Source of the DNA: Sphingobacteruim zhuxiongii
Lineage (GTDB): Bacteria; Bacteroidota; Bacteroidia; Sphingobacteriales; Sphingobacteriaceae
Direction: 5' to 3'
Length of the DNA: 64,000 bases
NCBI RefSeq assembly: GCF_009557615.1
Contig: NZ_CP045652.1
Coordinates: forward strand, 4,030,001 to 4,094,000
Part shown: positions 17,847-26,900 of the stretch, in pieces
Numbering within the stretch: position 1 is the stretch's first letter
Layout: the number at the start of each line of letters is the position of its first letter
Notes under the pieces: generated by a model
Databases searched by the model: none
Told to the model about the DNA's origin: nothing
What the model saw: only the letters and a program-made list of their open reading frames with translations
Position numbers and translations under genes: made by a program

Positions 17847-20441
17847 TTACCTCCAACTATATCTTAAAGTCAATCCAAAAGTTCTAGGATCCCCCACAAC
17901 GCCTGCATAATGTCCATAGTTACCTGGCGCTGCTAGAAGCTGTTCATAATAGTCCTTGTTTGCTAAATTTCTACTCCATGCAATGACAGATAAGCCGTTT
18001 GTTGCACGGAAACCAATACGCGCATTAATCAGTGTATAGGCATCAATATTTAAGTATTTTGACGGAGAAGGACTCGATGAGAATTTCGATCTATAGAACG
18101 CATCGAGACCCAAGAAATAATTTCCTTGAAGGCTCAGGAAATTCCCTTTTGTGCTTACTTCGGGAGCAATGGTCCATGAATATTTTGATATACCTGGCAA
18201 TTCTCCGCCAGATACGTTTTTGTATGCTTGTGCCCCTCCCACTTCTTCGAGCGGTACAGGTGCATTTTCAAATGAAACATATTTACCATCCGTATAAGCG
18301 AAAGCTGCATTGACACTTAGAAATTGAGTTACTCGGAAACTACCGTCTAATTCTAAACCTTTTACGCTTACTTTTTCCGCATTAGCGAGGTATCCACGAT
18401 TCACTCCAGGATCTGGCGTTTGCACTTGAATTTGATAATCTTTAATATTCGATTGATAAATCGTTAGATTCAGGAAAGTTCGAGGACTTGGGCTTGTCTT
18501 TACTCCAAATTCATAATGATTTACAGACTCTGGCTTTACCTCGGCCAACTCTGTAGCTACTTTCCCGTCGATTACAGGTAATCCACCGACATTGATTCCA
18601 ATAGGTTTATAACTTTTTGAATAGGTCGCAAACGCATTATAATTTTTATTGAATTTATACTGTAATGATAATTGACCCGAAAGATTCCCAGCCTGGGCAT
18701 CTACATCAAACTGCTGATCAGCATATATACTATTGACCGCCGCTAATTGGGCATCCGTATAAGCGATATCGTTATCGATATACTTTACACGATTATAATG
18801 GGCAACTTTCTTATCATAATTATACCTAAGGCCCGGAAGAAAGTGGATTTTATCAGTAATAGCCCAATCAAATTGACCGAACACGGCCAAACTCGTGCTC
18901 TTTATTCCATAATTTGTTCGAATTCCAACCCTATCAATCAAACCGGGGCCCCATTGCGTATCGGTGGCTTTACTTTGTTGAAAACGCCACAACGCTTCGC
19001 CCGCTTCCTCGGTATGAACAGGATCGGTTTTTAAATCTTGCCATAAACCAAAAACACCTACAACAGCGCTTAATTTATCGCTTATGTCCCCGGAATACCT
19101 AAATTCTTGTGACCATTGATCGTGCAGCGAGTTTCCGGAGGAGATCGTATATACCGGAATCCCAAGATAATCCCGGTCATTTAAGGGAACCCAATTCCAG
19201 TAACGCCAAGCTGATGTTGATGTTAAAGTTCCGTTACCAATCTTATAATCGATATTTAAAGAAGCACCACCCAATTCATTGTCTGCTTTGGATCGAGTAT
19301 CTAAATCAACTTTTCTCTCAAATGCGCTTTTATACGGGATTGAATAGCCAAGATCTTTGATGATACTATTAAATTGTCGATATGCTGATCGCTGATTCTC
19401 AACAACACCTGCGAGAGCCCAACCATATCCGTTCGGCTTTTGTTTAGTGAGGTCCCCTGTTAGGGTTATCTTTAAGTCTTCATTCGGCGTGAACAATAAC
19501 TGCCCTCGTACGCCAAGGTTATTGATATCATTAATCTTGCTATCTGTATTTACGTTATATAACAAACCGTCTCGTTGAGTACCAGAAAGAGAGATTCTCG
19601 CCGCTAATTTATCTTTAACGATTGGTCCGGTTAACGATGCCTTTGCTTGTATATAGCCATAATTCCCATAGCTCAATTCAAAATTCGCTCCCGGCAGAAA
19701 GGATGGAAGACGAGATGTAATGTTGAAAGCTCCTGCCGTAGTATTTTTGCCAAACAAAGTTCCTTGGGGGCCACGCAATACTTCGATCTGCTGGATATCG
19801 ATAAAATCCAACGCTGTTGCAGCGGGGCGTGCCAGATATACACCGTCTAAATAAAATCCTACTCCAGGATCAATCCCGTCGTTAGTCAAACCATAGGTAG
19901 ATCCTAATCCGCGTATATTTAATGTGGTGTTTCGAGCGTTTGAAGAATATAGCTGAACTGTAGGAACCACTTCTTTAATACGGTTTACGTTAAAGGCACC
20001 GGCATCTTCAATTGTACTTGCTCTTACGATGGAAATCGGAATTGGAATATCTTGGATCTGCTCGGTTCGACGCCTTGAGGTCACCAAGATCTGTTCCAAG
20101 TTATTACTCGATGGCTTTAATTCTATGGTTACTGGCGAGTTATCAATGACTTTCTTTTGGGACTCATATCCAAGGTAAGAAACTATAATCGTTAGTGGGA
20201 GTTTTTGACCGGTAACAAATTGAAACTTACCATCTCGATCCGTCTTTACCTGATGGGTAACGGCAGCCAACTGAACGGTTACGCCTGCGATTGGCTCTTT
20301 CGTCTGGGAATCGATGACCGTTCCCGCTAGCGAGGCATTAATGATTGGTTTTGGATCATTCTGCTGGCCATGAACAGAGAACGCACCTCCTATGAGCAAG
20401 GATAGGGCTAGCAAGAAGGAAAAGGTCGGTTGAAATTTCAT
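17847..20441 (-). CDS. TonB-dependent receptor (non-SusC type)
   Basis: About 864 residues from the ATG at 20441, which starts a clean signal peptide (MKFQPTFSFLLALSLLIGGAF...HGQ); the frame extends further upstream but without a better start. It has a CarboxypepD_reg-like domain (about 35-115), a TonB plug (about 125-235, RRTEQIQDIPIPISIVRAS, QIEVLRGPQGTLFGKNTTAGAF) and a beta barrel ending LTLRYSW. It resembles siderophore or small-molecule receptors rather than SusC: no SusD partner and a classical RGPQGTLFG plug motif. Ligand unknown. It is the last chromosomal gene before the conjugative element. Confidence 0.93.
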   Translation of the reverse strand: MKFQPTFSFLLALSLLIGGAFSVHGQQNDPKPIINASLAGTVIDSQTKEPIAGVTVQLAAVTHQVKTDRDGKFQFVTGQKLPLTIIVSYLGYESQKKVIDNSPVTIELKPSSNNLEQILVTSRRRTEQIQDIPIPISIVRASTIEDAGAFNVNRIKEVVPTVQLYSSNARNTTLNIRGLGSTYGLTNDGIDPGVGFYLDGVYLARPAATALDFIDIQQIEVLRGPQGTLFGKNTTAGAFNITSRLPSFLPGANFELSYGNYGYIQAKASLTGPIVKDKLAARISLSGTQRDGLLYNVNTDSKINDINNLGVRGQLLFTPNEDLKITLTGDLTKQKPNGYGWALAGVVENQRSAYRQFNSIIKDLGYSIPYKSAFERKVDLDTRSKADNELGGASLNIDYKIGNGTLTSTSAWRYWNWVPLNDRDYLGIPVYTISSGNSLHDQWSQEFRYSGDISDKLSAVVGVFGLWQDLKTDPVHTEEAGEALWRFQQSKATDTQWGPGLIDRVGIRTNYGIKSTSLAVFGQFDWAITDKIHFLPGLRYNYDKKVAHYNRVKYIDNDIAYTDAQLAAVNSIYADQQFDVDAQAGNLSGQLSLQYKFNKNYNAFATYSKSYKPIGINVGGLPVIDGKVATELAEVKPESVNHYEFGVKTSPSPRTFLNLTIYQSNIKDYQIQVQTPDPGVNRGYLANAEKVSVKGLELDGSFRVTQFLSVNAAFAYTDGKYVSFENAPVPLEEVGGAQAYKNVSGGELPGISKYSWTIAPEVSTKGNFLSLQGNYFLGLDAFYRSKFSSSPSPSKYLNIDAYTLINARIGFRATNGLSVIAWSRNLANKDYYEQLLAAPGNYGHYAGVVGDPRTFGLTLRYSWR

Positions 20442-20542
20442 ATCGTTTATTGTTTGATAAAATAGGGCGTTTCCAAATTCGAGAACAAACTCCCCTGAAT
20501 GAGCAAACCCTTGATCGTGCAAATATAAAAATTAAAATCATA

Positions 20543-20818
20543 ATGTATACTAACTATATAGAATTAATATACTATTTAGAAAAAACTAATAATTCCATCC
20601 CATTCAGCGCGCTATTGTGGCTGCTTAATGAATTTGAGCTGCATTTCCTTTAAGATTTCTGGCGGCTATCAAAGAGATTTCACGGAACTGATAAGACGAT
20701 TGTTCCACGACAATTAGTAGATGCTGCGATGAATTTGAAACTACGAATCTGCTGTTTAGCGGACCAATTATTCCAAAATGCCAAAAAGGCGGATTGCCTT
20801 AAACAATCAACCTTTTAA
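20543..20818 (+). pseudogene. Possible interrupted small ORF at the element boundary
   Basis: One plus-strand frame is open from an ATG at 20543 to a TAA at 20651-20653 (36 residues, ending ELHFL), then continues in the same frame for 54 further codons (starting DFWRLSKRFHG) to a TAA at 20816-20818. The joined reading frame looks protein-like but matches no family I recognise. The gap between the TonB receptor and the tra operon (20442-20840) holds nothing else obvious. It could be a decayed gene at the left edge of the conjugative element, or chance. Confidence 0.25.
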
Positions 20819-20840
20819 ATAGATGGGGAAATCGGGGCCT

Positions 20841-21185
20841 CTAGAAAAAGTATATTTGACTCGCTTGATCATTACGGAAGGAGGGAATGTAACTTAGGTA
20901 TCCCAATTCGTTCAAGTCCGCTATACATTGATAATACGCCGAGATGGAAACGCGCGCAGAGGCCGCCCCCTGACGGGCGAAAATCCTTAGCGGGTGCGCA
21001 TATGCTCCCCATGCCCAGCGTTCAAGCAGAGCCAAGTAGACTGCAAGATGAGATTTGCCCACCCGATGGTCTCGCCGGATACAGAGAAAAAACTCATGCA
21101 GTACGCGTGCAACAATTGCGGAATGTTCTAATTTAGCGGATGCCTTTGGATCGAACACTTTTCTTTGGTTTTTCGAGTGACACAT
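20841..21185 (-). CDS. Winged-helix-like protein of conjugative element
   Basis: About 114 residues if started at the ATG at 21185; the frame is open further upstream, but that part overlaps the preceding gene and looks like its shadow. The segment SHLAVYLALLERWAW...SAYYQCIADLNELGYLSYIPS resembles the winged-helix DNA-binding proteins found in many Bacteroidota mobile elements. The preceding HEFFLCIRRDHRVGKS segment leads into it. It overlaps the upstream DUF3945-like gene by about 53 bases and would be the last gene of the tra-side operon. Likely role: replication or regulation of the element. Confidence 0.6.
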   Translation of the reverse strand: MCHSKNQRKVFDPKASAKLEHSAIVARVLHEFFLCIRRDHRVGKSHLAVYLALLERWAWGAYAHPLRIFARQGAASARVSISAYYQCIADLNELGYLSYIPSFRNDQASQIYFF

Positions 21186-21930
21186 CTTTTTCATGCTTGT
21201 TTGCTTTGGTTTCCATATCATTCGTCTTTTCCAACTCCTGCTGTTTTTCTGACGTTTTCGCAGGAACTGGGTTGCTAACAAATTCCAAGCGCTGATCACC
21301 ATCATATAGGGCTAAAGATTTGAATTTAGGATTCGCCTGGATGGATACTGTGCGTTCTTGGTCGTGCAGAAGAAAAGTCACTTCATGGCGATTTCCGCGC
21401 TCGAGTGAATTGATTAAAAGCGATTTGCTCTCGTCATACTGCAACTCAGCAATGGGAAGCTTTTCTAACGCTGCTTTTAAATCAAAGCCGTAGTTTTCGT
21501 GGTATTGATTAAACTTACGGTTACCTGCTAGATCAACGGTCTTGAAGTCCAGCTGCACCCAAGCGCTATAACGCTGAGCTTGCTTGTTCGTCAATTCTTT
21601 ATGTACCGCTCGGCCATGCAGCAGGTTATACGCTTCTTTTAGGGTATAGCGATCGCGGCCATTCACCCGAAAATATTGCGAAACCTGCTGCTCGCTTTGC
21701 CGATTCTCAAGCTCGAGCTTATAACCATTAAAAAAATACATATCGCTTTGCTGCGATTTCGAATAATGCAATTCGGCACGTACATACTCTCGCTCGTCTT
21801 GGCGCTGAAACTGGAGTACAAATTTAGACTCTCCTGTTTTTATTGCTTTTTTTAACGCGGCATCCATGGATTCACCGAATCCACTGTACAATAATTGCTC
21901 CTGCAGATATTCATAGTTCTTCTGATTCAT
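21133..21930 (-). CDS. DUF3945/DUF4099-like conjugative element protein
   Basis: A 265-residue hydrophilic, probably cytoplasmic protein. The segment YTLKEAYNLLHGRAVHKELTNK...YSAWVQLDFK (about 95-135) and the following KFNQYHENYGFDLKAALEKLPI region resemble proteins (DUF3945 group) encoded beside topoisomerase and mobilization genes in Bacteroidota ICEs. The C-terminal 45 residues are Lys/Glu-rich and disordered-looking. It follows traN by 10 bases, in place of the expected traO/P/Q genes. Function unknown; a DNA-processing accessory is plausible. Confidence 0.6.
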   Translation of the reverse strand: MNQKNYEYLQEQLLYSGFGESMDAALKKAIKTGESKFVLQFQRQDEREYVRAELHYSKSQQSDMYFFNGYKLELENRQSEQQVSQYFRVNGRDRYTLKEAYNLLHGRAVHKELTNKQAQRYSAWVQLDFKTVDLAGNRKFNQYHENYGFDLKAALEKLPIAELQYDESKSLLINSLERGNRHEVTFLLHDQERTVSIQANPKFKSLALYDGDQRLEFVSNPVPAKTSEKQQELEKTNDMETKANKHEKDVSLEKPKKSVRSKGIR

Positions 21931-21940
21931 AGCGATTTTT

Positions 21941-22813
21941 TTAGTATTGGATTAATGGAATAGCTTGTTGAAGATGTTTATTTTTGATGCGGAACTGTAT
22001 ATGGCGGCTTCCACCCTGTTCCCCTAGCCGCACTTGTATGTGTTTCCCCTTGGCGAGTGTCATTTTCGGATAGACGAGCACCAAGGATGTTGATGAGCGA
22101 CTTGCTACACGGCCTAAGGAACCTGAAACATAGGACGGAGAGAGCTCGATTTCTTGAAATGCTGTGCGTTTTGCTCGTTTACTATCACGCAGACTCAGCG
22201 ACAAGCGCTCCACATCATAGGGAATATAGCTCCTATTGCGAATGGAAAAATGAAAGTACATATGTTCGCCTCGAATAAACAGACCGCGCAAAACAATTTC
22301 GATTTGTTGGGATTGCCGCGTTAAACTAAGCGAAGGATCGATGCACTGTGAGGCTTGCTGTGCATTGGCGGTGAAATCCGCGTAGGAACTTTGCCCGTAC
22401 GCCTCCGGCTGCTCCCTGCGCCGCGGGGGATGTGCGGCGATGGGATACCCGACTGATTTTGGATGGGCACAATAGGCGACTGTGATGCAGTGCAGCACGC
22501 CGTTTTGACAGAGTACGCTCAGATTGGTCGTTAAAAAATCCGCCTTTGCAGCTTTCAATTGCAATAGGTCCTGAGCAAAATCGGATCGCTGCGCGAGCAA
22601 ATCTGCGCTTCCACGATCCACCTGCGCGATGGGCTGCTCGAAAGCTAGGCTGGTGGTCTGCTGTTCATTTAGATAAATCGTATCGGTATGCATAAATAAC
22701 TGCGTAGGCATCTTTTGCTGTGCAATGCTGACCGAAATTGCTAACCCGAATATGGACAGAATTTTAACGGTTATCAGGCGTAAATTTTTAAAATTTGGCT
22801 TCATCATTTTCAT
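21941..22813 (-). CDS. traN: Conjugative transposon protein TraN (VirB9-like)
   Basis: A 290-residue exported protein: signal peptide (about 14-32), then the TraN/DUF4138 pattern with an N-terminal beta part, a variable low-complexity linker (about 125-150) and a C-terminal beta-sandwich (FIRGEHMYFHFSIRNRSYIPYDVERLSLSLRD, about 195-230). TraN is the outer core-complex component of the Bacteroidota conjugation machine and works with TraM and TraK. Its start overlaps the end of traM by 26 bases. Gene order M-N is conserved with CTnDOT. Confidence 0.88.
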   Translation of the reverse strand: MKMMKPNFKNLRLITVKILSIFGLAISVSIAQQKMPTQLFMHTDTIYLNEQQTTSLAFEQPIAQVDRGSADLLAQRSDFAQDLLQLKAAKADFLTTNLSVLCQNGVLHCITVAYCAHPKSVGYPIAAHPPRRREQPEAYGQSSYADFTANAQQASQCIDPSLSLTRQSQQIEIVLRGLFIRGEHMYFHFSIRNRSYIPYDVERLSLSLRDSKRAKRTAFQEIELSPSYVSGSLGRVASRSSTSLVLVYPKMTLAKGKHIQVRLGEQGGSRHIQFRIKNKHLQQAIPLIQY

Positions 22814-23996
22814 ATTTTAGCATTAATTGATAGTCGGCTTGAAGGACAACCTGAATTCTTCTTGCTTTTTTAGCGAAGAGCGACTTTGCTGCCTGGAGAC
22901 CGGCATTAGCGGCGTCAAGGGCTAAAGTCTTCGACATCGACTCCCCTAGGCTTAGCGACTGGACGGATTGCTCAGCCGAACGAACGATCACCTGCTGTTC
23001 GATAAGGTCTGGGATATAGATCCCCATGAGGCCATCCATATCGTGTGCGATTAACTTCACAGGTACAATCCCCGCCGCGGTTCTTAACTGATCTACACGG
23101 ATTTGTATCCGCTCGGCATTAATCTGGGCAGTACCATACAAGTAACTACCTTTAGCTATTCGCAGTCCTGGCAAGGTTAGATCTTCGAGCAATCTCATTT
23201 TCACCGTGGAGCCAGTTGTTATCGCCTGTTTCTCGTGTATCACAACTTTTATCGTATTAACGCGTCCTTGCCTGTCCAAGTTGATTACCGAGAAGAACCC
23301 CAGCGAATTCAGACTATCGGCGCGATTGTTTTCTAAGAAAGAAGCAGGAACCTGACTTCCTTCAGTCGCTACGCTGTTGACTGCGCTGGGCAGCTTCAAG
23401 CCCTCGGTATCCGCGTGCGATGCTGGCTGTTGAATCTGGATGATCTTATCAAGCATTCGGTTAAGCTGATCCAATTCTGGATCTTGTTGAGCGTTCTGCG
23501 GATTTTCTTGAGCTAGTGAATCGAGCATCTTGGAAGCAATTGAATAACCCTGATCCTCATCAATAGCGACTTTATGCATGTCCTCCGTCGAAGGCCTGTT
23601 TACATCTGGATCATGAACAGTCTGCAAATCGCGATCGAGTTCAGCTAACTTATCGTAAAGCTCTCGCTCATAACTTAGTGGACTAGTAGAATCTGCCACG
23701 ATCGCCTCCATAGCTCCGAGTCGATCGCTCCAGCCCACATCCGCTTGCTTTTCAGTTTCCGCATTCTTTTGGTAATGTTCCCATTTCGTCATCTTATCCT
23801 GGCGATTTAAGTTGGAGGCAGGCAGCTGGAGCAGCCCACCGATCCCCTGACTTGCTTCAGCCGAATGCAGCGGCTTTCCGCCTCCTAAGATTAAAAAGAC
23901 CAGCATCAATAATGGGATCAAAACCAAGGGCAGAAGCAAGAGCAGCTTGCGATGATGATGCCCTTGCAGCGCTCCGTTTTTTTTGTTTTCTTCCAT
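22788..23996 (-). CDS. traM: Conjugative transposon protein TraM (VirB10-like)
   Basis: A 402-residue protein with a short cytoplasmic N-terminus, one membrane helix (about 19-42, LLLLPLVLIPLLMLVFLIL), a long coiled/Pro-poor periplasmic linker, and a C-terminal TraM domain (about 225-390). The domain includes VKMRLLEDLTLPGLRIAKGSYLYGTAQI, the part equivalent to the VirB10 beta-barrel of the core complex. It bridges inner and outer membranes and is flanked by the TraL-like and TraN genes. Confidence 0.9.
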   Translation of the reverse strand: MEENKKNGALQGHHHRKLLLLLPLVLIPLLMLVFLILGGGKPLHSAEASQGIGGLLQLPASNLNRQDKMTKWEHYQKNAETEKQADVGWSDRLGAMEAIVADSTSPLSYERELYDKLAELDRDLQTVHDPDVNRPSTEDMHKVAIDEDQGYSIASKMLDSLAQENPQNAQQDPELDQLNRMLDKIIQIQQPASHADTEGLKLPSAVNSVATEGSQVPASFLENNRADSLNSLGFFSVINLDRQGRVNTIKVVIHEKQAITTGSTVKMRLLEDLTLPGLRIAKGSYLYGTAQINAERIQIRVDQLRTAAGIVPVKLIAHDMDGLMGIYIPDLIEQQVIVRSAEQSVQSLSLGESMSKTLALDAANAGLQAAKSLFAKKARRIQVVLQADYQLMLKYENDEAKF

Positions 23997-24004
23997 AGTG
24001 CATT

Positions 24005-24406
24005 TTAGTTATAGTGATACAATAAGTTTCTTGCGCTATCTAACAGACCTGGACGTCTTTCCATGATGCTATCGTAGGTCTTTTTCCCTTGCGGGCTACT
24101 GTTTAAACTGTCCATATACCTGCAGAAAGCACGAATCCGAAAATTCTCGGGAGCCTCCGCTCGGAGTTGGAATCGGTGTTCTGCCGACTGCTGTAGAGCC
24201 ACGCCCGTAGCGCGCTGCAGCGATGCATATTCCCATGGATATAATCGACTATCCAAAACCACATAAAGGAATAAACCCAGCAAAAGCAATGCGAACGCTG
24301 CCCGCGCTACCCCAGCGCTGCCGAATCGGTTTTCTTGTTTGAAATTCCACCGTATTCGCCTGCTCAAGCGACTCATTAGTTGAATGAACTTTGATCCTGC
24401 CTGCAT
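24005..24406 (-). CDS. TraL-position small membrane protein
   Basis: A 133-residue protein with a basic N-terminus, one membrane helix (about 32-50, ARAAFALLLLGLFLYVVL) and a helical periplasmic tail. It sits between traK and traM, exactly where CTnDOT-type elements encode the small protein TraL. Sequence similarity to TraL cannot be judged by eye, so the name rests on position and topology. Its first base is shared with the end of traK. Confidence 0.65.
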   Translation of the reverse strand: MQAGSKFIQLMSRLSRRIRWNFKQENRFGSAGVARAAFALLLLGLFLYVVLDSRLYPWEYASLQRATGVALQQSAEHRFQLRAEAPENFRIRAFCRYMDSLNSSPQGKKTYDSIMERRPGLLDSARNLLYHYN

Positions 24407-25026
24407 TAATTCCTTGTTTGTGTGGAGAGATCTTGATTCAGTATGGTTTTCCAGCGTTCGATCAAAAATCCATGCGGATTATTATCGCTTCGAGATATTT
24501 GCCTTAATTGACCTTCGGTGATCAATCGGCGATTCGTGAAACTTTTAGGTCTTACGATCTGCTGGGTAGCAAAACATCGGAATTTCAAGGGATATACGTC
24601 CTCATCCAGCTGAACACTATCGACTTGGATGGTTTGATTAACATTTCCAGAGATTACACTGGAGTAAAACCCATTTTCTTGCAGGTCATCATAAACCCGC
24701 TTGGCGGTGATATCGGCCAAATACAAGGCTTTCTGGAGACTCCGCTTAATGGCATTCTCATCGGGGTCGAGGGTAAAAAAATACTGATGGAAGCAGGCCA
24801 CATGGTGCCTAGCTTCCACCGATAGGTTATCGCGTGTGGAGCTGGCGAATGCTGGAATCGCCTGACTTCCAGCTAGCACGTAAATACGATCTTGCGTGCG
24901 TGAAATCAGCCGGTATCCCAATAAAAATGCCGTAGTGAGCATCGAAAAGCAGCAAACAATCACCCAAAGTGCCAGACTACGCAGCTGCTGGAAGGCCGTA
25001 TCGATATGCTTAATTTTTGTAAACAT
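24406..25026 (-). CDS. traK: Conjugative transposon protein TraK (VirB8-like)
   Basis: A 206-residue bitopic protein with an N-terminal cytoplasmic stretch, a membrane helix at about 15-38 (LALWVIVCCFSMLTTAFLLGY) and a periplasmic domain. HHVACFHQYFFTLDPDENAIKRSL (about 73-97) is the most recognisable TraK segment. The C-terminus has YPLKFRCFATQQIVRPKSFTNRRLITEGQL. It is a scaffold of the conjugative secretion channel. The order J-K-L-M-N is conserved. Confidence 0.9.
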   Translation of the reverse strand: MFTKIKHIDTAFQQLRSLALWVIVCCFSMLTTAFLLGYRLISRTQDRIYVLAGSQAIPAFASSTRDNLSVEARHHVACFHQYFFTLDPDENAIKRSLQKALYLADITAKRVYDDLQENGFYSSVISGNVNQTIQVDSVQLDEDVYPLKFRCFATQQIVRPKSFTNRRLITEGQLRQISRSDNNPHGFLIERWKTILNQDLSTQTRN

Positions 25027-25043
25027 CGTTGATGGTTTTAGTA

Positions 25044-26240
25044 TTACGTATCGCCCTTAATTTGATCTTTCATATAGGAGGAATTATTCTGGTTGGTTTG
25101 ATGCGGCGAACGATCGCTCGCTGCGGATCGGGAATTAGCGTCGAGGATTTCTGGGCTGGCTCGATTCATTCCACTGAATGCAACACCTACCAGACCCCCC
25201 ACAGCAGCCCCGCCGGTCGTTGCAGCACTGTGAAAAACAGTATTCGTCTGACGACCAAACGAATCACTCCCAGCACCAACGGATACGATATATCCAGCCA
25301 CTGTGGGCACTGTAAAGTAGCCGACGATACCAATGATTAAAAAGATGAGATAGGCGATATCAATGCGACTAAAAAAAGTGTCGCCAGTTGCTTCAAGCTG
25401 TGCTAGATCCACCTTCAGCATATTCTCTTGAATTCGGGCGATGATACTGCCAAAGATATTCGCTACAGGAAGCCACAGAAAAACGTGAAGGTAGCGCGCT
25501 ATCCAGTTTTGCAACAGGTGGGTAAACCCGTCAAATACGGACAAGCCCAGCGCTAAGGGACCCAAGATCGCAAGCACAATCAGCTGAAAGGTGCGCAAGG
25601 TATTTATGCAAAGCGCGGCGGATTCGAAAAGAATTTGCAGCAATTCACTAAGCCATTCTTTTATCGAATTGCGGAAGTTATAAGAAGCCTTGGCCATGGC
25701 GAAGCGGAGGTCGTTGCCAACCCCCTCCAGCATGCCTTCCCCAGAAGCGCTTTCATCATACGTATAGGTATACCATCTGTCTCGATCGCCTTGACCATCC
25801 TGCCCAACATAGAGTTGCCAGGCATCGGTCTTTTTCAGTTGATTTTCTTTAATGATCAGCAGTTCCTGGATCGCTTTGTTGGAGTTACCAACCATGTTTC
25901 TTGTCACCTCAACTGTGGGTTGCATGATCGCATTAATCAAGGCCACGATCGCAGGAAAAAAAAGAATACAGAATCCTAGCACGAAGGGTCTAAACAGTGG
26001 ATAGAAATCTATCGGCTCGGCGCGGGCAATGTGTCGCCACACGCGTGAGCCAATATACCAGAGTGCGGCAAAGCCTGCAATTGATTGGGCTACACCAATT
26101 AGCCCTCGACATAGGGGCAGCATCTGCTGGTATAGTTGATCGAGCACCTGTTGCAAGCTGGCAATCTCCTGCCCAGATCCCTGTGCGAAAAGAAACCTAG
26201 GTAACAAAAAAATAAAAATGCATATAATTCGATTTATCAT
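25044..26240 (-). CDS. traJ: Conjugative transposon protein TraJ (VirB6-like channel)
   Basis: A 398-residue polytopic inner-membrane protein with a signal sequence (about 1-19) and several hydrophobic segments: GLIGVAQSIAGFAALWYIGS, FVLGFCILFFPAIVALINAIM, FQLIVLAILGPLALGLSVF, AYLIFLIIGIVGYFTVPTVA. The cytoplasmic C-terminus is polar (SPHQTNQNNSS). This is the layout of TraJ/VirB6 proteins, which form the inner-membrane channel for DNA. It lies 17 bases upstream of traK. Confidence 0.88.
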   Translation of the reverse strand: MINRIICIFIFLLPRFLFAQGSGQEIASLQQVLDQLYQQMLPLCRGLIGVAQSIAGFAALWYIGSRVWRHIARAEPIDFYPLFRPFVLGFCILFFPAIVALINAIMQPTVEVTRNMVGNSNKAIQELLIIKENQLKKTDAWQLYVGQDGQGDRDRWYTYTYDESASGEGMLEGVGNDLRFAMAKASYNFRNSIKEWLSELLQILFESAALCINTLRTFQLIVLAILGPLALGLSVFDGFTHLLQNWIARYLHVFLWLPVANIFGSIIARIQENMLKVDLAQLEATGDTFFSRIDIAYLIFLIIGIVGYFTVPTVAGYIVSVGAGSDSFGRQTNTVFHSAATTGGAAVGGLVGVAFSGMNRASPEILDANSRSAASDRSPHQTNQNNSSYMKDQIKGDT

Positions 26241-26258
26241 GTCGTTTGATGTTTGATT

Positions 26259-26900
26259 TTAGTGAAAACTAGGAGAAGCATAAAGCTGCCCTGTAGATCG
26301 CAAATCACGTATTTCTTTAAGGCGTTGCATCCTCAACAAGTGGTTTTGCGCATTGAACGCTCTTAGGAATTGTAGACCTTGCAGTTGCTTATCCAGCAGA
26401 TCATCAATGGCCAAAAGGCGCTCTGCCTCACTCATACGCAGACTCCCGTCTGTTAACAGAACCCTTAGCTCTTCCAAGTTCAAAAGGCTCTCTCGGCCGA
26501 GTCGATTATATATTTTTAGCAGGTAGTCCATTTCTTTGGCACTGAAACAATCACTTTGTTGAAATACTTGATAAGATCGTTTAGCCTGTTTTAAGGTTTC
26601 TATTTGAGCGCTAACTAATTTTGCTACGCCCTGGTATCCTCGAACAGTAGGGCTCACCTTCAACAGGCCATTTAAAAACGATTCATGTAACTCGAAGTTT
26701 CCTTGCGTGAGATCCTTCACTTGACCATAGCCCGCAATCAGCATGCGGTAACCTTGCTTCATCTGCTTGAGCACCTCCCTAAATTGTGCAAGCTTCTCCA
26801 CATTAAGTAGCAACTGGGTAATTTCCTGTGTTTGGGCGCTGATCGGACTTACCGCCACGAGCGACAGGACAAGAAAGAGCAAAGTTATCAAGGTTCTCAT
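26259..26900 (-). CDS. TraI-like (DUF4141/TerB-annotated) conjugation protein, copy 3
   Basis: A 213-residue exported, almost wholly helical protein with a signal peptide (about 1-22, ending SAQ). Central motif: KQMKQGYRMLIAGYGQVKDLTQGNFELHESFLNGLL. The C-terminus has LSRMSEAERLLAIDD-type and HLLRMQRLKEIRDLRS segments. It is one of three tandem paralogues between traG and traJ, where CTnDOT encodes TraI. The family is often annotated as TerB-related or DUF4141; it may be a VirB5-like pilus or adhesin component. This copy is closest to the canonical form. Confidence 0.75.
   Translation of the reverse strand: MRTLITLLFLVLSLVAVSPISAQTQEITQLLLNVEKLAQFREVLKQMKQGYRMLIAGYGQVKDLTQGNFELHESFLNGLLKVSPTVRGYQGVAKLVSAQIETLKQAKRSYQVFQQSDCFSAKEMDYLLKIYNRLGRESLLNLEELRVLLTDGSLRMSEAERLLAIDDLLDKQLQGLQFLRAFNAQNHLLRMQRLKEIRDLRSTGQLYASPSFH

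Noticed and set aside
21186-21305. N-terminal extension of the winged-helix protein to 21305
   Set aside because: This part reads out of frame through the 3' end of the DUF3945-like gene, is Lys/Arg/Trp-rich without family features, and a start at 21185 fits better.
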